From an uncultured Eubacteriales bacterium (GTDB taxonomy: Bacteria; Bacillota; Clostridia; Christensenellales; Christensenellaceae), in the NCBI GenBank assembly GCA_905193725.1, contig CAJJPW010000147.1:1-5694 (forward strand): a DNA stretch of 5,694 nucleotides, read 5' to 3'. Position numbers and translations under genes: made by a program. The notes under the pieces were generated by a model. The model worked only from the letters and a program-made list of their open reading frames with translations, did not search any database and was not told the DNA's origin. Shown piece by piece: positions 5,324 through 5,694 of this stretch. Within the stretch, counting starts at the first letter, position 1. Every line of letters begins with the position of its first letter.

Positions 5324-5694
5324 TTGAAGATATTGGGAATCGATCCAGGGCTAGCCACCATCGGCTATGGGGTCATCGAAGAGCGGGAACATTCCTATAA
5401 GCCCATAGACTACGGCATCATTTCCACCCCGGCAGGGGTATCTCTGCCCAAACGGCTCAAGATGATTTACGACTCGATGGAGGAGTTGATCTCTCGGTTT
5501 GCCCCAGATGAGATCGCCTTTGAAGAGCTGTTCTTCAACAAAAACGTGAAGACGGCGTTGAGCGTGGCCCACGCCAGAGGTGTGCTGGTGCTGGCGGCGA
5601 TGAACAGCGGGAGAGAGATGTTCGAGTATACGCCGCTGCAAGTGAAGCAGGCGATAGTGGGGTACGGAAGGGCGGACAAGCACCAGGGACAGCA
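5324..5694 (+). CDS. ruvC: Holliday junction endonuclease RuvC, N-terminal part
   Basis: RuvC is the dimeric, metal-dependent nuclease that cuts Holliday junctions symmetrically, acting with the RuvAB branch-migration motor in recombinational repair. The first 123 codons are present and the window ends inside the gene. LGIDPGLATIGYGVI (residues 4-18) carries catalytic Asp7. The AFEELFFNKN motif (65-74) carries the second acidic residue, Glu67. AHARGVLVLAA (82-92) and the YTPLQVKQAIVGYGRADK stretch (102-119) are typical. The last two catalytic acids, expected near residue 140, lie beyond the end. The start is TTG at 5324, because GGAGG lies 7 nt upstream, the family motif begins right after, and the ATG at 5304 is out of frame. 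In many Firmicutes ruvC is followed by ruvA and ruvB, which could not be checked here. Confidence 0.95.
   Translation, partial: MKILGIDPGLATIGYGVIEEREHSYKPIDYGIISTPAGVSLPKRLKMIYDSMEELISRFAPDEIAFEELFFNKNVKTALSVAHARGVLVLAAMNSGREMFEYTPLQVKQAIVGYGRADKHQGQ

Overview
The window looks like chromosomal DNA from a Clostridia-type Firmicute of moderate GC content. The evidence is the purine-rich ribosome binding sites, AT-rich promoters with good -10 boxes, intrinsic terminators with U tracts, a CarD-type regulator, a Thr/Pro-linker lipoprotein and a TTG-started ruvC. Genus and species cannot be told from the sequence. No mobile element, CRISPR array, tRNA or rRNA was recognised.

Layout from left to right. 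A terminator for a leftward transcript lies at 76-108. A leftward lipoprotein gene of unknown function follows (135-830). Positions 831-1326 hold no confident gene. They contain two related 10-bp palindromes, one doubtful rightward small ORF (935-1135), a 28-bp perfect palindrome with a U tract on the minus strand, a second hairpin, and a clear terminator at 1265-1308. Next is a leftward CarD_CdnL_TRCF-family regulator (1327-1866) with its own promoter and a roughly 135-nt leader that can form a terminator-like hairpin. After another terminator (2085-2124) comes the leftward argG-argH operon (4729 to 2143), which encodes the last two steps of arginine synthesis. The operon promoter is covered by one excellent and one weaker ARG box, so ArgR control is likely. 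A 594-bp divergent intergenic region follows (4730-5323). The window ends inside a rightward ruvC, whose first 123 codons are present.

Function. ArgG joins citrulline and aspartate using ATP; ArgH splits argininosuccinate into arginine and fumarate. The two genes are separated by one base and should be made together. The CarD-like regulator, the lipoprotein and ruvC appear to be independent transcription units, each set off by terminators or divergent promoters. No new multigene system is evident. The least explained parts are the long leader upstream of ruvC, the hairpin cluster downstream of the CarD-like gene, and the possible attenuator in the CarD-like gene's own leader.
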